A stretch of DNA of 64,000 nt from a virus: positions 16,985-80,984 of IMG/VR virus record IMGVR_UViG_3300033571_021402. One strand, 5' to 3'. Of the stretch, positions 52,479-61,298 are shown one piece after another. The notes under the pieces are model-generated. The model was not told where the DNA came from, did not search any database, and worked only from the letters and a program-made list of their open reading frames with translations. The position numbers were made by a program, and so were the translations under genes. Within the stretch, counting starts at the first letter, position 1. Every line of letters begins with the position of its first letter.

Positions 52479-53792
52479 ATGGCAGCAAAACCGAACTGGG
52501 AAGAAGTACTGGAGTATCTAAGCCCCAAAATGCCGCCATTTTGCCCCGAAGAGCCCTCCATCAACCAAAAAGTGTTTTTGCGAACAAACTCAATCGAGGC
52601 TCTTTTTGGCGGTGCTGCTGGGGGTGGCAAATCTTCGGCCCTATTGATGGCCGCACTGCAATACGTAGATGTCCCCAACTACTCGGCAATCCTTTTCCGT
52701 AGAACATTTGCCGACCTGTCACTTCCTGGGGCGCTAATGGACCGCTTCAAGTCGTGGATGAGCAACTACGACGACGTGCATTGGAACAATAATACATTCG
52801 TGGCGACCTTCCCCTCCGGGGCAAGAATTTCCTTTGGTTACTTAAATAATGTCAATGACTATTTACGCTATAAGGGCTCAGAATTCCAGTTCATCGGCAT
52901 GGATGAGGTCACAGAAATAAGAGAGTCCGACTATAGGTACCTCTTCTCTCGTCTTCGCCGCCCAGCAAGCGGTCCAATCGCTCAGGTCCCCCTAAGGATG
53001 AGGGCAGCATCAAACCCCGCACCCAATTGGGTTCGTCAACGATTTATTGTAGAAGGCAAGGAAACTGGCAGGGTATTCGTCCCCTCAACCCTGAAGGACA
53101 ACCCCGGAATTGATGCAGAGTCTTACCGACAGGCCCTGTCCGCCCTTGACCCCGTAGAAAGAAGGAGGCTCGAGGAAGGCGACTGGTGGTCAACAACACT
53201 GGGTAGCCTTTTTGAGCGAGAATCTTTTATAATTATTGACCCAGACGAGATTCCGGTGATTACAAATTCTGCTCGGGTTGTTAGATACTGGGACTTGGCC
53301 GCCACGGAACCCCACCAGGGGAACCCAGACCCCGACTGGACAGTAGGAACCCTTATGCTTTTTGACGGGGGAATCGCATACATCCTGGACGTCAAAAAGG
53401 CCAGGGTTAAGGGTGAAAAAGTAGAACAGCTCATTGCTCAAACTGCTGAAGAGGACGGTTACGGCGTATCAATAAGAATGGAGCAGGAGCCGGGCTCGTC
53501 CGGGAAAGCCCTGGTTGACCAATATGCCAGATACGTCATCCCGGGTTACGATTTCGGCGCAATGCGCCCGAGCGGGGACAAAGTGACCAGAGCTAGGCCA
53601 TTTGCGGCGGCGGCGGCAAACGGCAATGTCCGCCTCGTGCGAGCCTCATGGTTGACTGACTGGCTTGATGAATTTTCTTCGTTCCCTGAAGCGGCTAACC
53701 ACGATGACCAAGTTGACTCGGCTGTTGGGGCATTTACGTACCTGACCGGACTGGGGTTGCCTCAGCGCAAAAGGGCATCTATACTCATCTGA
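52479..53792 (+). CDS. terminase large subunit
   Basis: Protein of 437 aa with the packaging ATPase (Walker A GGAAGGGKSSALL, residues 43-55; Walker B FQFIGMDEVTE) and the RNase H-like nuclease (VVRYWDLAATE with the first Asp, and a C-terminal HDDQVDSAVGAF with the last). Terminase cuts the concatemer and pumps DNA into the head through the portal. It is transcribed away from the portal gene, so the classic terminase-portal order is kept but the strands are opposed. Confidence 0.95.
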   Translation: MAAKPNWEEVLEYLSPKMPPFCPEEPSINQKVFLRTNSIEALFGGAAGGGKSSALLMAALQYVDVPNYSAILFRRTFADLSLPGALMDRFKSWMSNYDDVHWNNNTFVATFPSGARISFGYLNNVNDYLRYKGSEFQFIGMDEVTEIRESDYRYLFSRLRRPASGPIAQVPLRMRAASNPAPNWVRQRFIVEGKETGRVFVPSTLKDNPGIDAESYRQALSALDPVERRRLEEGDWWSTTLGSLFERESFIIIDPDEIPVITNSARVVRYWDLAATEPHQGNPDPDWTVGTLMLFDGGIAYILDVKKARVKGEKVEQLIAQTAEEDGYGVSIRMEQEPGSSGKALVDQYARYVIPGYDFGAMRPSGDKVTRARPFAAAAANGNVRLVRASWLTDWLDEFSSFPEAANHDDQVDSAVGAFTYLTGLGLPQRKRASILI

Positions 53793-53831
53793 CATAGCCG
53801 CCAACCTAGACCTATACAAAGAGGTACTAAA

Positions 53832-54326
53832 ATGAGCTTGGAAAAAATCCAAGAGCTTCGTTCTGCAGTCATGAACCTAGATAATGAAATCTATTCATTT
53901 CTAGCATCCAACCCTTCTCCAGAAGATGCTGGGGCAGCGCTGGCAGAGCTTAATTATCTAAAACGTGATGTTGCCCTCGTTTACGACTCATTTGCTGCCG
54001 CACTTTCTGAATTGATGGGGTCAATGGAGTCGCTAATGCTTGCAGATGGAACAACGATTGAAAAGAAGTCGGCATATGACAGAAAAGGATGGAAGCACGC
54101 AGACCTTGGTTCCGCTGTTGCCGACAGGCTTGTAAAAATGTCTATAGACATGGATACTGGAGAGGTAACAAGGTCACCTAAAGAGATTGCCGAAGAGATG
54201 TTGACATACTGCGCTCCTTCCTACTGGAGAATCAAAGAACTCAACAAAATTGGCCTTAATGCCGACAACTTCAGCGAAGTTGGCGAACTCAAAACAAGCA
54301 TCATTGTCCGAAAGCCAAAGTCATAG
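53832..54326 (+). CDS. hypothetical protein, 164 aa
   Basis: Helical N-terminal part (MSLEKIQELRSAVMNLDNEI) and a KKSAYDRKGWKHADLG segment in the middle. GAGG stands nine bases before the ATG. Its place before the Rad52-like gene suggests recombination or replication, but no family is recognised. Confidence 0.7.
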   Translation: MSLEKIQELRSAVMNLDNEIYSFLASNPSPEDAGAALAELNYLKRDVALVYDSFAAALSELMGSMESLMLADGTTIEKKSAYDRKGWKHADLGSAVADRLVKMSIDMDTGEVTRSPKEIAEEMLTYCAPSYWRIKELNKIGLNADNFSEVGELKTSIIVRKPKS

Positions 54327-54349
54327 AACACATGAGAGGAAGCAATCAA

Positions 54350-55024
54350 ATGAACTCAACAGAAGTAGCAAGAATGCTTGCAGAGCCATTTCCTGAGGAG
54401 ATGGAGAAAACAATCGTCAAGAGCGGTGTGCAGCTTGTCTACTTGCCCATCAGTGAAGTAATCAACCGTCTCAATAAAGTTATTGGCGTCAACAATTGGT
54501 CATTCGAAATCATCTCTGTCCGCAGGGACGAGATTGATACCGACGAAATCATTGCCCACGTTTCGCTTGTTGCAACAATTGATGGACTCACGGTTGTCAA
54601 ACACGGTTTTGGTGGCCAATCAGTAAAGCGCCAGCGCAAAGACAACAAACCAGTAGACCTTGGCAATGATTTCAAGGGAGCCGTATCGGATGCCCTAAAG
54701 AAAGCAGCACAGCAGCTGGGGGTTGGCCTTTATCTTGCGCGTACAGCTGATGCTCTTGATGCGGAAGACGCACAAGCGTCGTCTGCACCAGCAAATGATG
54801 TTCCTACAGAAATTGATGAAAAGTGGGGCAACTTTGTTGCCATTACAAAAACGCTCACATCGGAGCAGAAGGATTCTCTCAATATGTTCTGGGAGAAGCA
54901 TTCTGGCGGGAAGCCGAAGCCAACCCGTTCTACCGCCACAGAGCAGGACATTGACGCCTTGGTCGTAGAGGCAATGCGTTTGTCGTTCGGGGCAACTCTC
55001 GTTGAGCCAGACAATGCAGGCTGA
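54350..55024 (+). CDS. Rad52-like single-strand annealing protein
   Basis: Start taken at ATG 54350 (MNSTEVARMLAEPF), after GAGAGGAAG. Residues 8-150 match the Rad52/Rad22 group: an LPISEVINRLNKVIG helix, NNWSFEIISV strand, then FKGAVSDALKKAAQQLGVG, the last being the family mark. The C-terminal part is variable. It anneals complementary strands in phage recombination, with the nearby RecB/Cas4-type nuclease as exonuclease partner and SSB. Confidence 0.85.
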   Translation: MNSTEVARMLAEPFPEEMEKTIVKSGVQLVYLPISEVINRLNKVIGVNNWSFEIISVRRDEIDTDEIIAHVSLVATIDGLTVVKHGFGGQSVKRQRKDNKPVDLGNDFKGAVSDALKKAAQQLGVGLYLARTADALDAEDAQASSAPANDVPTEIDEKWGNFVAITKTLTSEQKDSLNMFWEKHSGGKPKPTRSTATEQDIDALVVEAMRLSFGATLVEPDNAG

Positions 55025-55796
55025 TTCGCCTAGCCCGCTTGTCGCCCCAGACGTGCTGTCGCCGTCTTCAATATCGACATTTCGTCAGTGCCCATTAAAG
55101 TTCAAGTTCAGCAAGATTGATGGCCTTCGTGACTCCCCAACCGAGGCAACAATGTTGGGAAATTTTGTTCACGAGATACTTGAAACAATGTATGCCCTTG
55201 AGCCGGCAGCCCGCACCAAAGACACCGCACGTAACATAGCAAGAGACCTATGGGCGTCAAAGTGGGAAGAACAGGTCTGCACGCTAATACACTCCGAAAA
55301 GGAACTTAAGTTATTCCGCTGGACAGCATGGTGGTGTGTCGAAAATCTTTGGTTGCTAGAAGAACCGGAATCAGTATCTCCGTGGGGCATAGAGGAGCAC
55401 GTTGAGGGCGATATATCTGGAATTAGACTTCACGGGTATATTGACCGCCTCCACGTTGATGGCGATATTGCGCGTGTGTGTGACTACAAGACTGGCAAAA
55501 CGCCCAAAAAGAACTATGTCGACGATAAATTCTTTCAGCTTATCATTTACACCCAGCTCCTGAAAAGCATAGGGATTGAGGCAGAACGCTTTGAAGTGGA
55601 ACTCCTTTATCTAAAAGATGGAGTTAGGTTTGAAAAGCAAATAACCCCTGATGACATTGAGAAAGTGGCCTCGGTTATAGCTGAAGTGCGAAATGGGATA
55701 GAGAAACGGTGTGTTGATGGTTATTTTGAACCAAACAAATCTATTCTCTGCAATTGGTGCGGGTTTAAGTCAATGTGCCCAGCATGGCAGCGATAA
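55014..55796 (+). CDS. RecB/Cas4-family PD-(D/E)XK nuclease
   Basis: ATG 55014 is preferred; a TTG upstream is possible. SPSSISTFRQCPLKFKFSK with the first Cys, then GNFVHEILETM (His), GYIDRLHVD (Asp), CDYKTGK (Asp, Lys), a QLIIYTQLL helix, and the Fe-S cysteines C-x2-C-x5-C at the end (NWCGFKSMC). All catalytic and cluster residues are present. It resects DNA ends for the Rad52-like protein, whose end it overlaps by 11 bases. Confidence 0.9.
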   Translation: MQADSPSPLVAPDVLSPSSISTFRQCPLKFKFSKIDGLRDSPTEATMLGNFVHEILETMYALEPAARTKDTARNIARDLWASKWEEQVCTLIHSEKELKLFRWTAWWCVENLWLLEEPESVSPWGIEEHVEGDISGIRLHGYIDRLHVDGDIARVCDYKTGKTPKKNYVDDKFFQLIIYTQLLKSIGIEAERFEVELLYLKDGVRFEKQITPDDIEKVASVIAEVRNGIEKRCVDGYFEPNKSILCNWCGFKSMCPAWQR

Positions 55797-55811
55797 CGCA
55801 TAACAAAATCT

Positions 55812-56369
55812 ATGAAAACAGCACAACACAAAAACAGGACACTACAAACACGTATGAGCATGCGTTGGAATGATGACTCTTTTGCACGACTTGTTGCAGA
55901 GGAAGTAAAAAACAGAGTTACCCCATCGGAAAGGGACGAACTCCGCCATCCAGAAAACTGGGAGCGGTGGAAAAACGCCCTTCTGGCGCTTTCGGAGAAC
56001 CTACAGAACCAAATAGATAATGTTGAAGCAGACAGCGAGTCTGACCAGCGGCGCTACTCATCGCTTGGTTCAAAAGGTGGCAAGCTGACGAGCGAGACAC
56101 AGCGTTACTACAGCGAAAAAGCAACACGTATCAAGCGGTTCAAGTACCACGTTGATAGACGTCTTGATGAAGTTTGCGTCATGATTGAGACCGGTGAGCA
56201 AAGCGATAATGACGGCTGGAAAGATGTCGAGTTCTATAGGCGCGCAATCATCACACACCGCAACCTCCTCAGAGAATTTGACCTAGAGGACACGGCAATC
56301 GACCGTTCTCTATGGGATGCCCTTGACGGAAAATGGACATTTGACTCAATCAATAACGACAACCTCTAG
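55812..56369 (+). CDS. hypothetical charged helical protein, 185 aa
   Basis: No clear ribosome binding site at the first ATG; ATG 55854 is another option. Highly charged and helical throughout, with an RYYSEKATRIKRFKYHVDRR coiled segment (100-120) and an acidic C-terminus. A similar gene is often found near phage recombination genes. Function not known. Confidence 0.65.
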   Translation: MKTAQHKNRTLQTRMSMRWNDDSFARLVAEEVKNRVTPSERDELRHPENWERWKNALLALSENLQNQIDNVEADSESDQRRYSSLGSKGGKLTSETQRYYSEKATRIKRFKYHVDRRLDEVCVMIETGEQSDNDGWKDVEFYRRAIITHRNLLREFDLEDTAIDRSLWDALDGKWTFDSINNDNL

Positions 56370-56391
56370 CTGGTGTAATATCTCCGCTTAG

Positions 56392-56760
56392 ATGAAGCGG
56401 AAGAAGCCACTCAAGCGCACGCAACTTAAGCGAACACCAATAAAAAGAGCGTCAAAACCGATAGCCAAACGAAGCAAAAAGACAGAAAAAGTCTATGTTG
56501 AGAGGCGAAAACTGGTAGCAGAAATGCTTCTAGAATTTCCCCTTTGCTATGCATGCCCTATTTTTGCAAAGCATGATGGTTTAGTCACTTTCGTACATAG
56601 AACAAGCGTGGACGTCCATGAATTGGTTCGTAGGTCGCAGGGTGGTTCAATACTTGAGCGAGAAAACCTGGTAACGGTATGTAGGCAGTGCCACGCGAGA
56701 ATAGGCAATGAACCGGGTTTATCCTTTTCGCTTGGACTCGCTAAACATTCATGGGAATGA
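56392..56760 (+). CDS. HNH-type endonuclease, 122 aa
   Basis: Basic N-terminus (KRKKPLKRTQLKRTPIKRA), then CYACP, DVHELVRRSQGG (H of the H-N-H in a VHELVRRS form) and NLVTVCRQCHARIGNEP. This is the compact HNH type with paired cysteines, like those near phage terminases, where the HNH protein helps to cut cos DNA. It could be a packaging or recombination nuclease. Confidence 0.8.
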   Translation: MKRKKPLKRTQLKRTPIKRASKPIAKRSKKTEKVYVERRKLVAEMLLEFPLCYACPIFAKHDGLVTFVHRTSVDVHELVRRSQGGSILERENLVTVCRQCHARIGNEPGLSFSLGLAKHSWE

Positions 56761-56815
56761 GTGTATTATTTAATCATTCTCAGATATCGCTACCTGGGGA
56801 TGGTATAGGTACATC

Positions 56816-56860
56816 GGCGGGCGGGTGCCAAACTGTGGCCACTGCCCGCCTTTGTATTTG
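56816..56860 (+). terminator. intrinsic terminator
   Basis: GGCGGGC (56816-56822) and GCCCGCC (56844-56850) form a perfect 7-bp arm pair with a 21-nt loop that can pair further (GGTGCC/GGCCAC). TTTGTATTTG follows. It closes the terminase-recombination transcript after the HNH gene. Confidence 0.8.
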
Positions 56861-56861
56861 C

Positions 56862-56867
56862 TATAGT
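56862..56867 (+). promoter_or_regulatory. -10 box TATAGT before ruvC
   Basis: TATAGT stands eight bases before the ATG at 56876, after the terminator. No -35 match at 17 bp is seen. A leaderless or nearly leaderless start is likely, as for other plus-strand genes of this phage. Confidence 0.45.
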
Positions 56868-56875
56868 CAGCAATT

Positions 56876-57403
56876 ATGCGCTTTATCGGCCTGGACCTTT
56901 CTCTTACGTCTACTGGCTACTCAATAAATGGAGAAACGGGCGTAATCAAGACAAACGCCAAGGGCCCGGAGCGCCTGTCAATTGTTTCAAATAAAATACT
57001 TGACTTGATTGCGGACAATGACATAGATGTAGTGATAATCGAGGGGTACTCATTCGCCTCCAGAAATGGCCAGGCTCACAGTATTGGCGAGCTCGGTGGG
57101 GCAGTGAGAATGAGGCTTTGGGAATTCAATATTCCATTTATAGACATTCCCCCAACATGCCGAGCAAAATTTGCAACAGGCAAAGGTAACGCCGGGAAAA
57201 CAGAGGTTATATCATCTATTTCAGCGAAAACAGGACTGACATTCGAAGGTTCTGGGGCCGATGATGAATGCGACGCGTGGGTTCTTGAACAAATGGGTTT
57301 GACATATATTGGTCAGTCAACGCAGTACTGGAATAAAGAGCAACTTAATGCCCTCGAGAAAGTAGACTGGGCTGAAATTGACAGAATCAGAGAGGGAAAA
57401 TGA
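56876..57403 (+). CDS. RuvC-like Holliday junction resolvase
   Basis: Protein of 175 aa with the RNase H fold: FIGLDLSLTSTGYS (Asp7), VVIIEGYSFAS (Glu), and GADDECDAWVL (final Asp pair). The spacing is that of RuvC-type phage resolvases. It resolves branched DNA before packaging. It overlaps the next gene by four bases. Confidence 0.88.
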   Translation: MRFIGLDLSLTSTGYSINGETGVIKTNAKGPERLSIVSNKILDLIADNDIDVVIIEGYSFASRNGQAHSIGELGGAVRMRLWEFNIPFIDIPPTCRAKFATGKGNAGKTEVISSISAKTGLTFEGSGADDECDAWVLEQMGLTYIGQSTQYWNKEQLNALEKVDWAEIDRIREGK

Positions 57404-57735
57404 GAACAACACCCATTAGCCAAGTCGATATTGAGCAGGAGCTGCTGCGCTTGATGGACACACTAGAAAACGAGACAGAGCAATTTGAGTCTTTGTCTAT
57501 GGATATGGCAAAAAAAGAAGCTCTCTATAAGGCGAACTGGGCACGCGAATATCTTTCGGCAAAGGGCTCTATCAAGGAGCGCGAAGCGTGGGCTGACTAC
57601 AAGCTAGACCAGGAGCTGTTTGAATACAAGTGTGCAGAAGCTTTAGTTAAAGCGAAGAGAGAAAAACTTTTATCAGTCAGGTCATCCATGGATGCAATAA
57701 GAACACTGAACGCAAACGTAAGAACACAGGTGTAA
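57400..57735 (+). CDS. hypothetical helical protein, 111 aa
   Basis: Entirely helical with high charge (LMDTLENETEQFESLS, then KKEALYKANWAREYLSAKGS). Similar proteins of 90-120 residues occur next to RuvC-type genes in phages and are of unknown function. Coupled to ruvC (ATGA). Confidence 0.7.
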   Translation: MRTTPISQVDIEQELLRLMDTLENETEQFESLSMDMAKKEALYKANWAREYLSAKGSIKEREAWADYKLDQELFEYKCAEALVKAKREKLLSVRSSMDAIRTLNANVRTQV

Positions 57736-57738
57736 CAA

Positions 57739-58617
57739 ATGTCAAACGGCATACATGAATCATTACTTTCCCTAGCAGTAGACATAGACACCCTGATACC
57801 ACTAGACAACAACCCGCGGCGAGGTGATGTTGCTGCGATTATGTCCTCGTATAAAGAGTTTGGTCAAATAAAGCCAATAGTGATACGTCCGAACGATGAT
57901 GGAACAGCAACCGTAATTGCTGGCAACCATCAGTTGCAGGCTGCAAAACAACTTGGATGGAACAAAATTGCAGCAGTCCCATATGACGTAGATGGCGAAC
58001 GCGCAATAGCATTCGCAATAGCGGACAATAGAACAATGGAACTTGGCTACACGGAGCCAGAACTGCTTAATGAAGTAATCCTTGAATTGGCTGATGTTTA
58101 CCCAGAGTTGATGACAGGACTCGGATGGGATGAATTCTCTACGGCGGAGATAGAGCAAAAAGTAATCCGCCAAGACAATAGAGTTATCGAGCCTGGTGCT
58201 GGTTTTGTCCCGCCTGTCATAACTGACAATTCTGGTAACGGTTTCACGTCAAGCGGAACTGGGTTCGATAGATATGGAGACTCAGGGGATGATGAAGAAG
58301 ACGAGTACGAGCCTGTTCCCAATCGTCCATCGCTCGATAGAAATGCTGTCACTGTTACACAAACGGACGATGGAAAACAGAGAATAGACATAAGGCCTGG
58401 AATTGACCAAAACGACGCTGTTATTCGAGGCTCAACAACCGTTGCCCCTGGCTCTGCTCCACAGGCCGTAGTTCAATACACAATAGTATTTGACAACACA
58501 GCGCAACAGGCTAGGTGGTATGAATTTATTAAGTGGCTGCGCTCTGACTCTGCAGTAGTAGGAACAACGACTGCAGAAAAATTAATCGACTTTATTGACC
58601 AACACATAGAGATTTGA
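57739..58617 (+). CDS. ParB-like protein 1, 292 aa
   Basis: N-terminal ParB/Srx domain: IPLDNNPRRGD, then SYKEFGQIKPIVIRP, then VIAGNHQLQAAKQLGW, with the D/N-x-H-R-like box in the form GNHQLQA, and FAIADNRTMELGY. The C-terminal 150 residues are acidic with RYGDSGDDEEDEYEP and a second helical domain. Domains of this type are found with DNA methylases and with PAPS-reductase-like proteins, as at 58824. It probably marks or nicks DNA; the target is unknown. Confidence 0.8.
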   Translation: MSNGIHESLLSLAVDIDTLIPLDNNPRRGDVAAIMSSYKEFGQIKPIVIRPNDDGTATVIAGNHQLQAAKQLGWNKIAAVPYDVDGERAIAFAIADNRTMELGYTEPELLNEVILELADVYPELMTGLGWDEFSTAEIEQKVIRQDNRVIEPGAGFVPPVITDNSGNGFTSSGTGFDRYGDSGDDEEDEYEPVPNRPSLDRNAVTVTQTDDGKQRIDIRPGIDQNDAVIRGSTTVAPGSAPQAVVQYTIVFDNTAQQARWYEFIKWLRSDSAVVGTTTAEKLIDFIDQHIEI

Positions 58618-58618
58618 A

Positions 58619-58822
58619 ATGAATCAAGAACTAGAACAAAAATGTCGTTATCTTCTTAATCGCGGTAGAGTATCAAAGCAGGAATGCGTAGACATCCTGT
58701 CGATTCTCGATGAGCGCATATCCGAAGCAACCTACTGGAAAGCCGTCGCCGAAAAAGCACTCTCAGAGAATGGCGAGCTAAAAGCCGAAGTAGCAAGACT
58801 AAACCAAATAGCGCGGTACTGA
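58619..58822 (+). CDS. hypothetical coiled-coil protein, 67 aa
   Basis: Helical with heptad-like spacing (KAVAEKALSENGELKAEVAR). It starts one base after the ParB-like stop codon and ends one base before the reductase-like gene. It is therefore part of the same unit, perhaps as an adaptor. Unknown. Confidence 0.65.
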   Translation: MNQELEQKCRYLLNRGRVSKQECVDILSILDERISEATYWKAVAEKALSENGELKAEVARLNQIARY

Positions 58823-58823
58823 A

Positions 58824-59963
58824 ATGACTCGCCAGCGTCTATTCTTGGACATGAGCTGCGTCGACGCTGCTCGTCAGAGGATTAGGCACGTTTACGACAC
58901 ATTTGATACCGTATGTGTTCAGTTCTCCGGTGGGAAAGATTCAACTGCTGTTCTTCTGTTGGCAAAAGAAGTTCATGAAGAGCGCGGTCTCGGGCCAGTA
59001 AAAGTTATATTCCGTGATGAGGAAATGGTTAGCCCTGTAGTGGCTGAATATGTGGAGAAGGTCCGCAACTATGACTGGGTTGATATGGAGTGGTACTGCT
59101 TGCCATACCCAGCAGAAATCTGGGTTCTTGGTTATCGGATAACGACACTACTTTGGAGCCAGGAGCGCTTTGAGCAGGACAGATGGGTAAGACAAATGCC
59201 ACCATGGGCCATAAGCGGAAAGCACTTTGGGCTTAGTCACAGCGTTTCATTACCGGAGCAGACCGATTACTACACGATGCAGGGGAAGAAGGGAAACGTT
59301 GCCTTCCTTACTGGCGTTCGGGCGAGCGAATCGATGGTCAGATACAGGTCTATTGTCCAGAAACTGCACGAAAACTACATAAATACTCCCTACAAACTCA
59401 AAAAGGGAATACCCCTAAAGTTCGCAAAAGTCATTTATGACTGGAACACAAATGATGTCTTCAAGTTCATAATCGAAGAACATGGAGCAGAGTACTGCGA
59501 ATACTATGACCTGGCGGCACTAACTGGAAGCAATACGAGAGTCGGTATACCACTTCATGCTACTGCTATTAGAAGAATTGGTGACGTAATCGCTACTGAG
59601 CCAGAATTTTACGACAGATTATTTGAGTGTTTCCCGTACATCGACGCACAGCGCAGGCTTTGGCCAGAATTTGATTCCGAACAGCTAATAGAAAGCTATG
59701 CGCGTTTTGGCTTTGATGGGGCATCTAGTTTTATTGATGAGTACCTAGTTGGGGATAGGCGCAAAACTGAAGCACGAGCATATGTCTCCAAGTTTAGAAA
59801 AAAACACCTAACAGACCCTCACGGGTACCCCGTTAGCTGGCTAATCAGAAATCTTATGCTTAACGATATCGACGTTAACTCCCCAACTCCAGTTGGGCCC
59901 AAAACAAAAGCCCACTCAATCAGGGCCGTGGAAATGGAAAGAGCTGATATTTATGAGTATTAA
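58824..59963 (+). CDS. PAPS reductase-like protein (DUF3440/IbrA type), 379 aa
   Basis: ATP-pyrophosphatase P loop VQFSGGKDST (residues 32-41) typical of adenylylsulfate/PAPS reductases, DndC and IbrA. Later come VKVIFRDEEM, FLTGVRASES, and KVIYDWNTNDVFKFI, as in DUF3440-like proteins. It would activate a substrate with ATP, possibly for sulfur or nucleotide chemistry. Flanked by two ParB-like genes, like the IbrA-IbrB pairs in bacteria. A DNA modification or transcription role is possible; no DndA or DndD partner is seen. Confidence 0.85.
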   Translation: MTRQRLFLDMSCVDAARQRIRHVYDTFDTVCVQFSGGKDSTAVLLLAKEVHEERGLGPVKVIFRDEEMVSPVVAEYVEKVRNYDWVDMEWYCLPYPAEIWVLGYRITTLLWSQERFEQDRWVRQMPPWAISGKHFGLSHSVSLPEQTDYYTMQGKKGNVAFLTGVRASESMVRYRSIVQKLHENYINTPYKLKKGIPLKFAKVIYDWNTNDVFKFIIEEHGAEYCEYYDLAALTGSNTRVGIPLHATAIRRIGDVIATEPEFYDRLFECFPYIDAQRRLWPEFDSEQLIESYARFGFDGASSFIDEYLVGDRRKTEARAYVSKFRKKHLTDPHGYPVSWLIRNLMLNDIDVNSPTPVGPKTKAHSIRAVEMERADIYEY

Positions 59964-60510
59964 TATTGAATATGTTGACCCATCTGTCCTTTCTGTACCA
60001 GATTGGCGCGCAACATATACTCTCAGGCCTGAGATGCTTGTTATTTCCGCATCTTTATCGCAGTTTGGATTTATTCAGCCCATTCACGTCCGGCGAGAAA
60101 CGGGCGAAATTATTGACGGTTCCGAAAGGTTCTTGCTGGCAACGAATATTCCACAAATATTAAGAAAAAGCTCAGGGAAGGTACCTGTTGTATTTCACGA
60201 TGTTGACAAAATTGATGCAATGTTGATGCATTTGAGGCTCAACAGGGGTCATTCTCAGGTTCTGGCGCTCAAGACTTCAAGCATAATTAGGTCAGTAAAG
60301 CGTTCTGGTAAATATGGTGTTGCCGACTTTGAGGACATGCTCTGCATGAGGGCTGAAGAATTATCGATAATGCTCGATGGTTCGTTGCTTAAAACTAGAA
60401 AACTGAAGGAGCATAACTATGCTCGCGCATGGATACCAATCGAGGCTCCCCCGGGTTCAATGGAGCAAGACCCTCTTTCTATTGAAAGACCCCCAAATCC
60501 TGACAGATAA
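59953..60510 (+). CDS. ParB-like protein 2, 185 aa
   Basis: Start ATG 59953 (MSINIEYVDPSVL) inside the end of the reductase gene, 11 bases overlap. The ParB-N fold has LSVPDWRATYTLRPE, then LSQFGFIQPIHVRRETGE and IIDGSERFLLA, the box D-G-x-x-R being clear. It is of the small IbrB type. It differs strongly from ParB-like 1, so it is not a recent duplicate. Confidence 0.78.
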   Translation: MSINIEYVDPSVLSVPDWRATYTLRPEMLVISASLSQFGFIQPIHVRRETGEIIDGSERFLLATNIPQILRKSSGKVPVVFHDVDKIDAMLMHLRLNRGHSQVLALKTSSIIRSVKRSGKYGVADFEDMLCMRAEELSIMLDGSLLKTRKLKEHNYARAWIPIEAPPGSMEQDPLSIERPPNPDR

Positions 60511-60556
60511 ATAAAGTCATTTTCTGGTATATTTAGAAAAAGACCAGAGGAGCCAC

Positions 60557-61279
60557 ATGCCCGGAGTACGCTACGGCCCAGACATTACAGACGACGCTGC
60601 ACAAATTCTTGACTTTGTCAGGGATGCTCAGGCGCGCATGCGAAAGGGTCTAAAGCTTTCTAAGCGCGACCAGGGCAGGTATGACGCATTTAGGGATGTC
60701 GCAGATAAGGTTTTCGGAGTCGGGAACAAGCGTTTTGACAAGGGGCAGTTTGGCGACCTTGCTGTACTAGCGCAATATGGTGGCTCCAAGTCGCGCAGTA
60801 AGATAGCCAAGAGCTGGCGAACCGGCGGACAAATGAAAAAGTCCGTCACTCAGGAATTCATAGACAGAGGAACTCCTGGTGGCCGCAAGGCTGGAAGTAC
60901 AAAAACGCCAAGCGATGCATGGTATGTCGGCAGAACAAATCCAAAACGACTACGCGAGGCAACCGCGCGCGCACAGCGGCGTATGAATAGAAATGGAGCC
61001 ACTTTTGGAAAAACCAAAATTGCTCCTCGTTCGACAAAGCCAGACAACTTTTTGGCGCAAGTTGACAAGCTTAATATAACAAAAGCCAGAACGGGCTCGA
61101 GCGACATAGTCAACAGGCCTCGCGGAACCACGTCAGTTCGGAAACCGGGCGCACCAATTAGGCCACCGCTGCCAAAGTCTGCGGCGCGTGCGCAACAGCG
61201 TAAGCGAGCAAAGACTGGTACTAAGAAAGCTAGAGAATTGGCCGGGAAGGGCAAAACGGGTGGCAAGCGGAAGAAGTAA
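60557..61279 (+). CDS. very basic protein, 240 aa
   Basis: Rich in Lys, Arg and Gly. The first 75 residues are folded (DDAAQILDFVRDAQARM and RYDAFRDVADKVFG); the rest is a long basic low-complexity tail that ends KKARELAGKGKTGGKRKK. A strong ribosome binding site (GAGGAG) is present. Probably a DNA-binding or virion-internal protein. Unlike the polyproteins it has no LSSG site. Confidence 0.75.
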   Translation: MPGVRYGPDITDDAAQILDFVRDAQARMRKGLKLSKRDQGRYDAFRDVADKVFGVGNKRFDKGQFGDLAVLAQYGGSKSRSKIAKSWRTGGQMKKSVTQEFIDRGTPGGRKAGSTKTPSDAWYVGRTNPKRLREATARAQRRMNRNGATFGKTKIAPRSTKPDNFLAQVDKLNITKARTGSSDIVNRPRGTTSVRKPGAPIRPPLPKSAARAQQRKRAKTGTKKARELAGKGKTGGKRKK

Positions 61280-61298
61280 TCTTGGCTCTTGGGCCAGA

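Noticed and set aside
53123-53434. Minus-strand frames opposite the large terminase
   Set aside because: No start signals or domains; terminase motifs on the plus strand are conclusive.
58824-59963. Complete phosphorothioation (Dnd) system
   Set aside because: Only a reductase-like protein is present; no DndA, DndD or DndE candidates lie in the window.
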